Shown: positions 43,483 to 53,340 of the stretch, piece by piece
How positions within the stretch are numbered: position 1 is the stretch's first letter
Layout of the letters: each line of letters begins with the position of its first letter
Assembly: GCA_910578385.1 (NCBI GenBank)
Contig: CAJTQV010000003.1
Coordinates: forward strand, 133,051-197,050
Origin: an uncultured Muribaculaceae bacterium
GTDB lineage: Bacteria; Bacteroidota; Bacteroidia; Bacteroidales; Muribaculaceae
Direction of reading: 5' to 3'
Length of the DNA: 64,000 bases
Position numbers and translations under genes: made by a program
Notes under the pieces: generated by a model
The model's input: only the letters and a program-made list of their open reading frames with translations
The model's database searches: none
Told to the model about the DNA's origin: nothing

Positions 43483-44855
43483 ACCGCAACGTGAAACTAC
43501 GTAATCTCATACTTCCCGCCATCGGACTGGCGGCAGTCTGCGCGATAGCCGCGCCAATCAAGAAGAATGTCATCGACGAGGTGGCATGGGTGGTGGGAGA
43601 CGAGCCGATCTTCCGTTCAGACATCGAGGACCAGTATATGCAGGCCCGTCAGGAGGGCACATCCATCCCCGGTGACCCTTATTGTGTCATCCCGGAGCAG
43701 ATTGCTGTCGAGAAGCTGTTCCTCCATCAGGCAAAGATTGACACCATCGAGGCCCCGGAATCGCAGGTTGCAGCGGGTGTTGACAAACGTCTGAATTTCT
43801 TTATCGCCAATCTCGGCTCGCGTGAGAAGGTCGAGGAATATTTCCGCAAGCCACTCCCTGCGCTTCGCGAACAGCTCATGGACCTTATGCGCAACAACTA
43901 TATCGTGGAGCAGGTGCAGAGCACTCTCACCAAGGATGTGAAGGCAACACCAAACGACGTGCGCAAGTATTATTCGTCTCTGCCGGAAGACAGCATACCA
44001 TATGTTCCCATGCAGGTGGAGGCTCAGGTAATAATGATTAATCCACGCATCCCGGAGCAGGAGATAGAGGATGTCAAGGCACGCTTGCGCGACTATGCCG
44101 ACCGTGTGAACCGTGGCGAATCGCAGTTCTCGACACTCGCCATCATGTACAGCGAGGATGGTTCCGGGCCGATGGGTGGTGAGCTTGGCTTCCATGGCCG
44201 CGCCGACTGGGTGCCGGAGTTCTCGCAGGTGGCGTTCAACCTCAGCGACCCGAAGCGTGTGTCGCGCATTGTCGAGACTGAGTATGGCTATCACATCATC
44301 CAGCTTATCGAGAAGAGGGGAGAGCAGGTCAACGTGCGTCACATCCTCCTTACACCTAAGGTCAACAACAAGGATCTCGCCGACGGTGTCGTGAAGCTCG
44401 ACTCGCTCCGCAAGGAGATTGTGGCCGGCAAGATTCCATTTGAGGAAGCTGCCCGCTGGGTATCGCAGGATAAAGATACCAAGAACAACAACGGTGTGAT
44501 GATGAACATGAAGACCGGCTCGAACCGTTTCGAGATGCAGGATCTTCCTCCTGAAATCTCACGCAAGATCGAGCTGATGCAGCCCGGCGACATCTCAGAG
44601 GCCTTCATCATGAAAGACCAGCGTAAGAACCGCGATGTCATCGCTATTGTCAAGCTGACCCAGAGAATACCGGGGCACAAGGCTACATTGACCGATGACT
44701 ACAGCATGATCAAGCAGATGTACGAGGCTGACGCCAAGAACAAGATAATCAAGGAATGGATTGAGAACAAGATTGGTGACACCTATACCCGTATATCAGA
44801 GGGTTGGGATGGTTGCGAGTTTCAGTACAAGGGCTGGAATTCGGGTGCCAAGTGA
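43479..44855 (+). CDS. surA: SurA-like periplasmic chaperone with parvulin domains
   Basis: 458 residues if initiated at TTG 43479, which overlaps the preceding stop (TTGA). A GTG at 43491 is an alternative; no ATG lies before the signal peptide (NLILPAIGLAAVCAIAA). The SurA_N region (~30-165) is followed by two parvulin-type domains (~175-280, MYSEDGSGPMGGELGFHG and EYGYHIIQLIEKRG; ~285-385, NVRHILLTPKV). SurA escorts outer-membrane proteins across the periplasm. It is translationally coupled to the lipoprotein upstream. Confidence 0.9.
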   Translation: MNRNVKLRNLILPAIGLAAVCAIAAPIKKNVIDEVAWVVGDEPIFRSDIEDQYMQARQEGTSIPGDPYCVIPEQIAVEKLFLHQAKIDTIEAPESQVAAGVDKRLNFFIANLGSREKVEEYFRKPLPALREQLMDLMRNNYIVEQVQSTLTKDVKATPNDVRKYYSSLPEDSIPYVPMQVEAQVIMINPRIPEQEIEDVKARLRDYADRVNRGESQFSTLAIMYSEDGSGPMGGELGFHGRADWVPEFSQVAFNLSDPKRVSRIVETEYGYHIIQLIEKRGEQVNVRHILLTPKVNNKDLADGVVKLDSLRKEIVAGKIPFEEAARWVSQDKDTKNNNGVMMNMKTGSNRFEMQDLPPEISRKIELMQPGDISEAFIMKDQRKNRDVIAIVKLTQRIPGHKATLTDDYSMIKQMYEADAKNKIIKEWIENKIGDTYTRISEGWDGCEFQYKGWNSGAK

Positions 44856-44874
44856 TTTGACTCACTCATAATCT

Positions 44875-46977
44875 ATGCAAAACAAAGGTTTAAGTAAACC
44901 GGGACATATATCTGGAGGGTTCGGTAAACCGAGGTATATATTGTTTGTGCTCGCTGCCATAGTGGTGGCGGGCGCACTCTCTTTGCTGCAAGGTGCATGG
45001 GCTCAGAATCGTAATGTCAAAGCCGCGCAGCAGAAGGAATCTTATACCCGCCCGGCTCCTACCAAACCGCTGAAACCTACGATTCCTGAGGCGAACCGCT
45101 ATCAGGATGACAAGGTCTTTCTCGAATATGCCGACTCTCTTTTCCGTCCGGCCAACGAATATGAGGAGTATCAGATTGTAAAGGGCTCGGTCAAGTTCCG
45201 TCAGGGGGGCATGTGGATGTTCTGCGACTCGGCATATTATTATCCGGAGAAGAACTCGATGGATGCCTACGGTCATGTCGAGATGCGTCAGGGCGATACT
45301 CTGTTTGTCTATGCCGACAAACTTTTCTACGACGGCATGTCGAAACATGCAACTCTTACTCATGGACCCTCCCGCGGCAATGTCGAGCTGAAAAACCGTG
45401 AGGTGACACTTACTACCGACAGCCTCGACTATGACCTCAACACCGAACTCGGCTGGTATTCCACCGGCGGCCGTCTTCAGGATGATGTCAACACGCTGAC
45501 TTCCGGGTATGGCGAGTATTCACCTTCTACGAAAATCGCTAAGTTCCGCGATGATGTGGTGCTTGTCAATAACAAGGATGGCTACCGGATGCTGACCGAG
45601 GATCTGGAATATAGCACCTCCTCTCACATAGCGACAATCAGCACCCCTACCCGCATAGAGGGTGAGAACGACACGATCATAACGTCGCGCGGCTGGTATA
45701 ATACACAGACTGACCGGGCGGAGCTTACCTCGCGTTCCACGATATTGCACCGCGACTCGTCGAGCAATGTCACCACCCTCGAAGGCGACTCTATAGTCTA
45801 TGACAAGGTGTCGCGCACAAGCCGCGCCTACATGTTCCGTGACCCGTCGCGCCACCGTCAGCCGATGGTGATAACCGACACCGCACGCAAGGTGATGCTT
45901 GTCGGGGGCTATGGAGAGTACAACGACTCCACTCAGTTCGCATACTCTACGGACTATCCGCTGCTTATGGAGTTCTCGCGTCCGGATACACTCTTTCTGC
46001 GTGCCGACACGATTCTCTCATTCATAGAGACGGTAGTGGAGAAACGGGATTCCATGACGGCCGACTCGGTAAAAATCGAATTGCCCGGCATAGCGAAGGA
46101 ATTTCATGTGGCGCGTGCCATAGGTTGCGCCCGTTTCTTCAACCAGGACTTGCAGGGTATAGCCGACACTTTGCTTTTCAAGGAACAGGACTCGATTATG
46201 TATATGTTCCGCAAGCCGGTTGTCTGGACGGGAGAACGTCAGGTTTACGGCAACCGGATAGACGTGCATTTCAACGATTCGACTCCCGACTGGGCCGAAC
46301 TGCCGGAGTGGGGAATGGTGGCCGAGCATATAGCCGAGGATTTCTATGACCAGATGACCGGTGCGCATATGAAGGCATTCCTTGAGAACAAGGGGTTGAA
46401 ACGCCTTGAAGTCGAGGGTAACGTAATTGCCATAATGCTGCCCCAGGAGAATGATTCATCCTACAACAAACTTGTTCATGCCGAGAGCTCATACCTTACG
46501 CTCGATATGGACAGCAACAAGGTGAAGCATCTCAAGATGTGGCCGGAGGTGTCAGGTACTGTCACACCTCTCTTCGAGGTGCGTAACTCCATGCAGTTTA
46601 TCGAGGGGTTCCGCTGGCTGGAGGCATTGCGTCCGGTACGCGAGTGGTATGGCGACAGACTTCGCTGGGCTGATGAACTTGGCGATGTTTCCGAGGAGCT
46701 TGAACAATATTTCAATGAGCCTCCGTTGTTCAAGGCTATTCCTAAGGTTGCGGGACGGTCTCTCCCCATGGGTTCCGGCCTGTCGGGTGCATTGCCTACC
46801 GCTCTCCCTGTCATGGATGAGAAGGGTGGAACCCCCGTCTCTACCGGAGACAACGATGTCTCAGAACCGCAGGAAGAGGCAGTCGTGACAGAGGAGATGA
46901 CAGTCGAAACAGAAAAACAGGAGCCGCAGGAAGAAGAGAATCAATCAGAGGAGAATACTGAGGAGAACAAGGAATGA
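44875..46977 (+). CDS. OstA-like (LptA/LptD-related) protein
   Basis: 700 residues. An N-terminal membrane segment (~20-40, YILFVLAAIVVAGALSLL) is followed by repeated beta-jellyroll strands of the OstA type (GHVEMRQGDTLFVYADKLFY, EVTLTTDSLDYDLNT, DDVVLVNNKDGYRM). The C-terminal ~60 residues are acidic and rich in E and Q. OstA domains carry lipopolysaccharide across the periplasm; the ~700-residue size and strand repeats fit the Bacteroidota OstA-like family, so a role in LPS transport is inferred. It overlaps mutL by 4 bp (ATGA). Confidence 0.88.
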   Translation: MQNKGLSKPGHISGGFGKPRYILFVLAAIVVAGALSLLQGAWAQNRNVKAAQQKESYTRPAPTKPLKPTIPEANRYQDDKVFLEYADSLFRPANEYEEYQIVKGSVKFRQGGMWMFCDSAYYYPEKNSMDAYGHVEMRQGDTLFVYADKLFYDGMSKHATLTHGPSRGNVELKNREVTLTTDSLDYDLNTELGWYSTGGRLQDDVNTLTSGYGEYSPSTKIAKFRDDVVLVNNKDGYRMLTEDLEYSTSSHIATISTPTRIEGENDTIITSRGWYNTQTDRAELTSRSTILHRDSSSNVTTLEGDSIVYDKVSRTSRAYMFRDPSRHRQPMVITDTARKVMLVGGYGEYNDSTQFAYSTDYPLLMEFSRPDTLFLRADTILSFIETVVEKRDSMTADSVKIELPGIAKEFHVARAIGCARFFNQDLQGIADTLLFKEQDSIMYMFRKPVVWTGERQVYGNRIDVHFNDSTPDWAELPEWGMVAEHIAEDFYDQMTGAHMKAFLENKGLKRLEVEGNVIAIMLPQENDSSYNKLVHAESSYLTLDMDSNKVKHLKMWPEVSGTVTPLFEVRNSMQFIEGFRWLEALRPVREWYGDRLRWADELGDVSEELEQYFNEPPLFKAIPKVAGRSLPMGSGLSGALPTALPVMDEKGGTPVSTGDNDVSEPQEEAVVTEEMTVETEKQEPQEEENQSEENTEENKE

Positions 46978-48839
46978 GCGATATAATAAGACTTTTGCCC
47001 GATTCGGTTGCAAACCAGATTGCAGCCGGTGAGGTTATCCAGCGTCCGGCTTCGGTAATCAAGGAACTTGTAGAAAATGCTGTCGATGCCGGAGCTACCG
47101 ACATCCGGTTGGTTGTAAAGGATGCCGGCAAGACTCTTATCCAGGTAATTGACAACGGTGCCGGCATGTCGGAGACGGACGTACGCATGGCTTTCGAGCG
47201 TCATGCCACATCGAAGATCAAGAATGCCGACGATCTTTTCACCCTACGCACCATGGGTTTCCGTGGCGAGGCATTGCCCTCGATTTGCGCAATCTCCGAG
47301 GTAGAGGTCCGGACTCGTCCGGAGGGTGAGCAGATGGGAACCCGTCTTGTTATAGTCGGTTCGAAGGTCACCGAACAGGAACCTTGCGTGTGTGAGAAAG
47401 GAACGGTGATATCCGTCCGCAAAATCTTCTTCAATGTTCCGGCACGACGTAAGTTCCTCAAGAGCGACAATGTGGAACTGTCGAATATAATGCGGGAGTT
47501 CGAGCGTCTGGCACTGGTCAACAACAATATACGTATGCACATCGACAACGGCACGAAGAACATCGAGCTGCGTGCCGCCAGCCTGCGTATACGTATCGAG
47601 GACATATGGCGCAACAGTCTGAAGTCCGACCATATGATTCCGGTAGACGTGGATACCTCTCTTGTAAAGATAGAAGGCTTCATATCGCGGCCTGAGTTCG
47701 CACGTCGCCGCAATCCTCTGCAATACCTTATTGTGAATGGCCGCAACATGCGCCATCCATATTTCCACAAGGCTATCATGAGTTGCTATGACTCGCTCAT
47801 AGCTCCCGACACGATGCCCTGCTACTTCATCAAGTTTACGGTTGATCCCTCGACAATCGATGTCAACATACATCCCACGAAGAACGAGATTAAGTTCGAG
47901 TACGAGCAGCAGATATGGCCGATTCTTGTCTCGGCAATAAAGACCGCCCTCGGCAAGTTTGCGGCTGTACCGAGCATCGACTTCTCGATTGATGCCATTC
48001 CTCTCAATCCGTTGCGCAATGGTGATCATGCCGAGGCTCCGCATATTGATTACCGCAACGATTACAATCCATTTGCTTCGGAACGTCGGAGTTCAGCTCC
48101 TAAAATCGGCTCTGACTGGGAGAAGCTGTATGAGAATTTCTCGGGTGCGCGTGACCGTTCCCCCATATTTCAGGAAGAGATGCCGGTCGAGGTTATGGCC
48201 GATACGGCACCGTCAGAGCTTCCTTTCGGAGACGGTGAACGGGAATCTGCCGGCGATACCCCGCAGGTCTGCATTCAGTACGCTGCCAAGTATATCATCA
48301 CGACCATGCGTGAAGGTCTGGTGGTGATTGATCAGCATCGTGCACATGTCAAGATTCTGTTTGAGGAGTATCTTGCGCGTGCGGAGAAGCAGGAGGTTGT
48401 GTCGCAGCATGTCATGTTCCCGGAGGTAATCAGCCTCGACGCCGGGCAGCAGGCTGTTCTGACAGGCGTGATGGATGAGTTGCAGAAACTTGGCTTCTGT
48501 CTTGAATATGAGTCTGACACATCATGGCGAATAACAGCGGTTCCGCAATTGCCCAACGGAACGTTGGCGCGTGATGTTATCCTCCGCGTGCTTGACTCGG
48601 TGGCGGATGATTCAGCGAATTACGGCAAGGAGGGGGATGTCGAGGCGTCGCTTACACGTCGGGTGGCATTGGTAATGGCCCGTTCAGCTGCCATACGCCG
48701 TGGCCAGCGTCTGTCGGTGACGGAGATGGAGAGCATAATCAGCTCACTTTTCGCATTGCCCGACCCTTCGCTCACTCCCGGAGGCAACCCGGTTTTCACC
48801 ATACTTGACGACACCCGCATAGCGCGCCTTCTGTCGTAA
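46974..48839 (+). CDS. mutL: DNA mismatch repair protein MutL, endonuclease motifs degenerate
   Basis: 621 residues. The GHKL ATPase is intact: IAAGEVIQRPASVIKELVEN, DNGAGM and TMGFRGEALPSI. The C-terminal dimerisation domain carries VIDQHRAHVKILFEEY where latent-endonuclease MutLs have D-Q-H-A-x-x-E, so the Glu is Val. The later CPHGRP motif reads TPGGNP. The nicking active site therefore appears absent, as in E. coli-type MutL. It couples MutS recognition to repair. Co-translation with ostA is indicated by the ATGA overlap. Confidence 0.95.
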   Translation: MSDIIRLLPDSVANQIAAGEVIQRPASVIKELVENAVDAGATDIRLVVKDAGKTLIQVIDNGAGMSETDVRMAFERHATSKIKNADDLFTLRTMGFRGEALPSICAISEVEVRTRPEGEQMGTRLVIVGSKVTEQEPCVCEKGTVISVRKIFFNVPARRKFLKSDNVELSNIMREFERLALVNNNIRMHIDNGTKNIELRAASLRIRIEDIWRNSLKSDHMIPVDVDTSLVKIEGFISRPEFARRRNPLQYLIVNGRNMRHPYFHKAIMSCYDSLIAPDTMPCYFIKFTVDPSTIDVNIHPTKNEIKFEYEQQIWPILVSAIKTALGKFAAVPSIDFSIDAIPLNPLRNGDHAEAPHIDYRNDYNPFASERRSSAPKIGSDWEKLYENFSGARDRSPIFQEEMPVEVMADTAPSELPFGDGERESAGDTPQVCIQYAAKYIITTMREGLVVIDQHRAHVKILFEEYLARAEKQEVVSQHVMFPEVISLDAGQQAVLTGVMDELQKLGFCLEYESDTSWRITAVPQLPNGTLARDVILRVLDSVADDSANYGKEGDVEASLTRRVALVMARSAAIRRGQRLSVTEMESIISSLFALPDPSLTPGGNPVFTILDDTRIARLLS

Positions 48840-48861
48840 GGTGTAGAGAGTATCTGGAAAT

Positions 48862-48903
48862 AAAAAGACCTGTGTCTGGGCGGATGCCCTTACACAGGTC
48901 TTT
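48862..48903. terminator. Bidirectional terminator between mutL and DUF4301
   Basis: AAAGACCTGTGT (48864-48875) pairs exactly with ACACAGGTCTTT (48892-48903), 12 bp, with T-rich flanks on both strands between convergent genes. Confidence 0.85.
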
Positions 48904-48924
48904 ATGATTTTTTACACTGTAAGG

Positions 48925-50469
48925 TTATTCCGGAAGTGCGTTCGGAAGCGGCTGGTGGGCCGGGCGGAGAAGGTCGTTGACGGTCTTGACCGGGTTGAAC
49001 GTCTGGGCCGGAACCTCGACGAAGATGGTGTTCCAGTCGCTCATGGCACCGTTCCAGAGACCGGGAAGTTCCAGTGCCTTGATTTCGACACCCTCGCGGC
49101 TTTTCTGCGATATGAAACCTGTCTCTTTGTCTACGTAGTCGGGCAGATTGAACTTGTTGCCGCGGTAATCGCGGACAGAAACCGCAAGGTCAACCGGATT
49201 GAAGTGTGTGGCCTCCTTCATCATCTTCATGGCCTCTTTGTTGTCGGGATCAATCTGGGAGGATTCGAGAATCTGAGGCGATACAGTGCCGTCGGAATTA
49301 TAGACAAGGAACGGACCTCCGCCGGGTTCCCCTTCATTGCGGACCATACCGCATACGCGCATCGGGCGGTTCAGTTTCTTGAAAATATACTCAGCTTTCT
49401 CGGCATCGGACATTTCGGCGGCGCGGTCGTGGGTGATGCTCAGCACGTTGTGCATGAACTCGAGCATTTCCGCCAGTTTCTCGCTGTCAGCTTTATTCTC
49501 CTCGATCAGGCGGCAGTATGAATCCATCTTCTGCTTGACAGCCACAAGTGTACCGCCGATTACCTTCTTATATTGGATGGTAGCGCCACGGTGAGTGTCG
49601 GGCACAACATTGTCGATGTTCTTGATGAAGATTACATCCGCGTCGAGGTCGTTGAGGTTCTCGATAAGTGCTCCGTGACCACCGGGCCGGAAGAACAGCT
49701 TTCCTTCCTCACGGTAGGGTGTGCCGTCGAGATTCGCGGCAACTGTGTCTGTAGAGGGTTTCTGCACGCTGTATGTCACGTCGAACTTCACTCCATATTC
49801 CTTGCCTAAGAATCCGGCTGCCTCCTCAACCTTCATGCGGACAAGTGGAAGATGGTCTTCCGACACGGTGAAGTGTATGTGTACCTTGCCATCCTTGCCG
49901 GCTGCATATTGAGCGCCTTCGGCCAGATGTTCCTCAAGTGCGGTGCGGGATGTGCCCATGACCTTGTGGAACTGGAGAAGAGCTTTAGGCAGCTGTCCGT
50001 AGTTCAGTCCGCTCTTCTCTATGAGGGCGCGGGCAATATCTTTGTATCTTTTCTCTTTCAGCAGAGAGTCGATGCTTTCCTGATAATTGAGAATTGTAAT
50101 GAAGTTCAGGAAGTGGAAGAAAGCGAAGTCTTCTATGCGGTCGAAGAATTTCTTCATGAATTCCGTGTCAGGTTTGTCAGACTTGCCGTTGACAAACGAG
50201 AATACATCCTTGAACATACGTGAGGCGGCACCGCTGGCAGGCACCATCTTCATAACGCGTCCACCTTTGTGCAGGAATTCCTCCCAGCATGTGATGGCTC
50301 CGATTTCCATCTCGGGTGTGAGACGCGAAATGCCGTTGCCAACTGTTGCCGGAGCCTCGATGCGCAGGTATGGGAAACCTGTGCGCAGCATCTCAAGCTG
50401 TTCATTAAGTTTTTCCTCGGACAATCCTTTCTCTTGAAGGAATTCGAGGTCTTCTTTTGTTGTTTTCAT
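48925..50469 (-). CDS. DUF4301 family protein
   Basis: 514 residues. The sequence matches the Bacteroidota DUF4301 family from N-terminus (LSEEKLNEQLEMLRTGFPYL) to C-terminus. MKMVPASGAASRMFKDVFSF and FRPGGHGALIENLNDLDADV recall the substrate-binding loops of sugar nucleotidyltransferases or UTP-glucose uridylyltransferases. That would fit an enzyme acting on phosphosugars, but no function is established. A -7-like box (TAATTTTG, 50556-50549 minus) lies ~80 bp upstream. Confidence 0.85.
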   Translation of the reverse strand: MKTTKEDLEFLQEKGLSEEKLNEQLEMLRTGFPYLRIEAPATVGNGISRLTPEMEIGAITCWEEFLHKGGRVMKMVPASGAASRMFKDVFSFVNGKSDKPDTEFMKKFFDRIEDFAFFHFLNFITILNYQESIDSLLKEKRYKDIARALIEKSGLNYGQLPKALLQFHKVMGTSRTALEEHLAEGAQYAAGKDGKVHIHFTVSEDHLPLVRMKVEEAAGFLGKEYGVKFDVTYSVQKPSTDTVAANLDGTPYREEGKLFFRPGGHGALIENLNDLDADVIFIKNIDNVVPDTHRGATIQYKKVIGGTLVAVKQKMDSYCRLIEENKADSEKLAEMLEFMHNVLSITHDRAAEMSDAEKAEYIFKKLNRPMRVCGMVRNEGEPGGGPFLVYNSDGTVSPQILESSQIDPDNKEAMKMMKEATHFNPVDLAVSVRDYRGNKFNLPDYVDKETGFISQKSREGVEIKALELPGLWNGAMSDWNTIFVEVPAQTFNPVKTVNDLLRPAHQPLPNALPE

Positions 50470-50642
50470 AATTCATTTTGGGTTATTATCCTTCCGGTGT
50501 CGTGATGTATCATGAGTCATGATGCCTACACGATATCGGACCGGTTTTCAAAATTAGGAAATTTTACTGACTTTTTAATTCCGATGGACGAAAAGTGTAA
50601 GAGAATGCACGATGAGTGTCATTCTTTCCGAAGGAATCAATG

Positions 50643-51128
50643 TCAGTATTTGGTTTTGTTGTCGGTCGCAGCCCATTTCTCGAAAGCCTTGATGGTATCT
50701 TCCGAGGCCACGTGTATTCCGGGCATATGCCGGTTGTGCGGTTCACGCTCTATTTCCTCATATATGAACTTGTCGGAGAAGTCTATCGCGTCTGCATCCT
50801 CTTTCGTATTGCCGTAGTAGACTTTCTTCACCCCGGCCCAGTAAAGCGCGCTGAGGCACATCGGGCATGGCTCGCAGCTCGAATAGACGGTGCAGCCCTC
50901 CAGCTGGAAACTGTTGAGGTGGCGGCAGGCGGCACGAATGGCATTGACCTCGGCATGTGCGGTGGGGTCGTTGTCTATTGTCACGCTGTTCACGCCGGTA
51001 GCTACAATTTCGTTATCCTTTACGACGACCGCGCCGAAAGGACCGCCCCCACGGTCAATGTTGTCAATCGACAGCCGGGCGGCAAGTTTCATGTATTCAG
51101 GATTATAATCTTCGTGTTTTGTTTTCAT
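50643..51128 (-). CDS. guaD: Guanine deaminase (CDA superfamily)
   Basis: 161 residues. The zinc motif is split as TAHAEVNAIRAAC (H-A-E) and SSCEPCPMC (P-C-x-x-C). YWAGVKKVYYGNTKEDAD and FSDKFIYEEI match the Bacillus-type guanine deaminase rather than tRNA-adenosine deaminase TadA. It hydrolyses guanine to xanthine. It lies between DUF4301 and tilS on the same strand, with a 173-bp and a 100-bp gap respectively, so it may have its own promoter. Confidence 0.88.
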   Translation of the reverse strand: MKTKHEDYNPEYMKLAARLSIDNIDRGGGPFGAVVVKDNEIVATGVNSVTIDNDPTAHAEVNAIRAACRHLNSFQLEGCTVYSSCEPCPMCLSALYWAGVKKVYYGNTKEDADAIDFSDKFIYEEIEREPHNRHMPGIHVASEDTIKAFEKWAATDNKTKY

Positions 51129-51228
51129 GGGTATACTATTATGAGTGTGATGTAAGGAGAGAAAGTCTATGTAAGACTTTATATAAGGTTAACAAGATTT
51201 TTTTAACATTTGTTCCGGAAACGACCGT

Positions 51229-52557
51229 TTATTTCGTACTTCTTGCGATACGATATCGGTATACGGTTTCTGACTTATCGTCGGCAAGGAGATGCCGGGA
51301 CCGTTTCAGTCCCTCCACCCATAGAATCCTGCCGCTTTCCCGGTCTTCGGCGACGACGACTGATTCCTTCTCTTGCCGGGTGCATTTTGCATCTTTCAGC
51401 ACTTTGCTGACCAATTGTGAACCTGCCAATCCCAATGGCTCTATGCGGTCTCCAGTGGCAGGATGACGGAAAACTATACTGTCAGGAGCTGCCGATGTCC
51501 ATAGATAATTGTTCGAAGACTGACGGATCTCTTCCGAAAGCCCGTGTGTCGTAGGGTAGGTATCTGTCTCGACGCGGAAATCATTGCCGGTATCTGGAAT
51601 ATAGTCGAGAGACTGACGTTCGAGAACGAACCGTCCACCAGTGACGTGCCATATCTTGCCAGTCTGAAAAGACTCAGCATCTATTGCCCGCATTATTTCG
51701 TTGGCTTGTGCCGATGTGCCGCCATAACGTGATATAAATCTGTTTACTATCCATAAAGGTTCAGGAAAATCTTTCAAAGTATCATAACGGAGCGACGTGA
51801 TGTCTGTCTCCATTATCCTTTCCTCAACCAAGTTCAGCACACGTTCCTCCTGCCGCATGTTGGCGGCTGTGCGGTTGATTGAATGGACGGCTTCCGGCCA
51901 TCTTGTCTCAAGCAGGGGAATTACCTCGTTGCGAAGAAAATTGCGTCTGAAGTCGCTTGACAGATTTGTCGAGTCGGTCATGTATTCAAGTCCGCGCTCA
52001 CGGAGGTAATCGGTTATCTCTTTTCTGGATGTGTTTAGAAGGGGACGGATAATGGTTCCTGTGTCCGGAAGCATTCCGCGCAGGCCTGACACACCACCGC
52101 CACGCATCAGGTTCATCAACACTGTCTCGGCATTGTCTCCGGCGTTGTGTGCTACAGCAATCCGGTCGGCGTTATAGCTCGTCCGCAGACGGTGAAACTC
52201 GGCATATCGCAATTCACGGCATGCCATCTCGACCGAGACATTATGCTGTGACATATAGGAATGCACATCGAAGTCTATAATCTCCAGTTTGACGCCGAGC
52301 TTCTCGCACAACCGTTGGCAATAGTCGCGGTCGCGGTCGCTTTCCTCACCGCGAAGGTGGAAATTGCAGTGTACAGCAAGTATCTCATAGTCACCGGCTG
52401 AAAGGGCGGCTGACAACGCGGTGCTGTCCGCACCGCCGCTTATCCCCACAACCAGGCTTCGTACTCCGGCGATGTCAAGGTTTCTGCATACTCTTTTCTC
52501 AAGTACATGCTTCGGAGCAGGCCGGGCAGCGCGATTTATGACTTCATTTTGTTTCAT
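51229..52557 (-). CDS. tilS: tRNA(Ile)-lysidine synthetase
   Basis: 442 residues from ATG 52557; ten further in-frame residues upstream are less likely. The PP-loop VVGISGGADSTALSAAL and the following HCNFHLRGEESDRDRDYCQ are diagnostic, as is RPLLNTSRKEITDYL. The enzyme modifies C34 of tRNA-Ile(CAU) to lysidine so that it reads AUA. The gene is essential in most bacteria. It is divergent from rubrerythrin. Confidence 0.95.
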   Translation of the reverse strand: MKQNEVINRAARPAPKHVLEKRVCRNLDIAGVRSLVVGISGGADSTALSAALSAGDYEILAVHCNFHLRGEESDRDRDYCQRLCEKLGVKLEIIDFDVHSYMSQHNVSVEMACRELRYAEFHRLRTSYNADRIAVAHNAGDNAETVLMNLMRGGGVSGLRGMLPDTGTIIRPLLNTSRKEITDYLRERGLEYMTDSTNLSSDFRRNFLRNEVIPLLETRWPEAVHSINRTAANMRQEERVLNLVEERIMETDITSLRYDTLKDFPEPLWIVNRFISRYGGTSAQANEIMRAIDAESFQTGKIWHVTGGRFVLERQSLDYIPDTGNDFRVETDTYPTTHGLSEEIRQSSNNYLWTSAAPDSIVFRHPATGDRIEPLGLAGSQLVSKVLKDAKCTRQEKESVVVAEDRESGRILWVEGLKRSRHLLADDKSETVYRYRIARSTK

Positions 52558-52601
52558 GACGCAAATATAACCTTTTTTGTAATTCATTAGTAAAATTTTT
52601 G

Positions 52602-52632
52602 TTGGATAATCATTAAAAAAGAATTAAATTTG
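52602..52632 (+). promoter_or_regulatory. Rubrerythrin promoter
   Basis: TTG (52602-52604), 20 bp, TAAATTTG (52625-52632). It is about 85 bp before the ATG. Confidence 0.8.
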
Positions 52633-52716
52633 CACTACCGTTCCGGGAGAGAATAGAACCTTTCCCTGATGCGGAATCAATTTACGAGTATATAACCAAT
52701 TTAATTTACAGATATT

Positions 52717-53268
52717 ATGGCAAAGAAATGGATCTGCACCGTATGTGGTTACATTGCAGAAGGTGAGACTGCCCCCGAGAAGTGCCCGATGTGCAAGGCT
52801 CCTGCATCAAAGTTCAAAGAGCTCAACGAGGAGGAACTTCTCAATTTCGTTACTGAGCATGAGATTGGCGTAGCCAAAGGCACAGGCGAGGAGATGATTA
52901 AGGATCTCAACGCACACTTCATGGGTGAATGTACAGAGGTAGGTATGTACCTCGCAATGTCACGTCAGGCAGACCGTGAGGGTTATCCCGAAATCGCCGA
53001 GGCTTTCAAGCGTTATGCTTGGGAGGAGGCTGAGCACGCTTCGAAGTTCGCTGAACTTCTCGGTGACATGGTATGGGATACCAAGACCAACCTTGAGAAG
53101 CGTATGCACGCAGAGGCTGGCGCAAACGAGGACAAGATGCGTATCGCACGTAACGCCAAGGAACAGGGTCTCGACGCTATCCACGACACTGTTCATGAGA
53201 TGGCAAAGGACGAGGCTCGTCACGGACGCGGCTTCTATGGTCTCTACAAGCGCTATTTCGGCAAGTAA
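52717..53268 (+). CDS. Reverse rubrerythrin (N-terminal rubredoxin)
   Basis: 183 residues. The rubredoxin-type iron site (CTVCGYIAEGETAPEKCPMC) is at the N-terminus, and the diiron ferritin-like domain follows. E and E-x-x-H residues lie in FMGECTEVGMYLAMSRQAD and YAWEEAEHASKF, and again in HEMAKDEARHGRGF. Classical rubrerythrin has the domains in the opposite order, so this is the reverse form known from anaerobes. It reduces hydrogen peroxide or oxygen with electrons from NADH via other proteins. Its codon use is strongly biased, which suggests high expression. Confidence 0.94.
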   Translation: MAKKWICTVCGYIAEGETAPEKCPMCKAPASKFKELNEEELLNFVTEHEIGVAKGTGEEMIKDLNAHFMGECTEVGMYLAMSRQADREGYPEIAEAFKRYAWEEAEHASKFAELLGDMVWDTKTNLEKRMHAEAGANEDKMRIARNAKEQGLDAIHDTVHEMAKDEARHGRGFYGLYKRYFGK

Positions 53269-53294
53269 TATTGCACAGCTTGAACCAAAATATA

Positions 53295-53332
53295 AAAAGG
53301 GTGGGTCACGCAACCGCGCGACTCACCCTTTT
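53295..53332 (+). terminator. Terminator between rubrerythrin and ruvX
   Basis: AAAAGGGTGGGTC (53295-53307) pairs with GACTCACCCTTTT (53320-53332) with one G-T pair. The ruvX ATG is only 8 bp further on. Confidence 0.8.
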
Positions 53333-53340
53333 CTAAAAAT

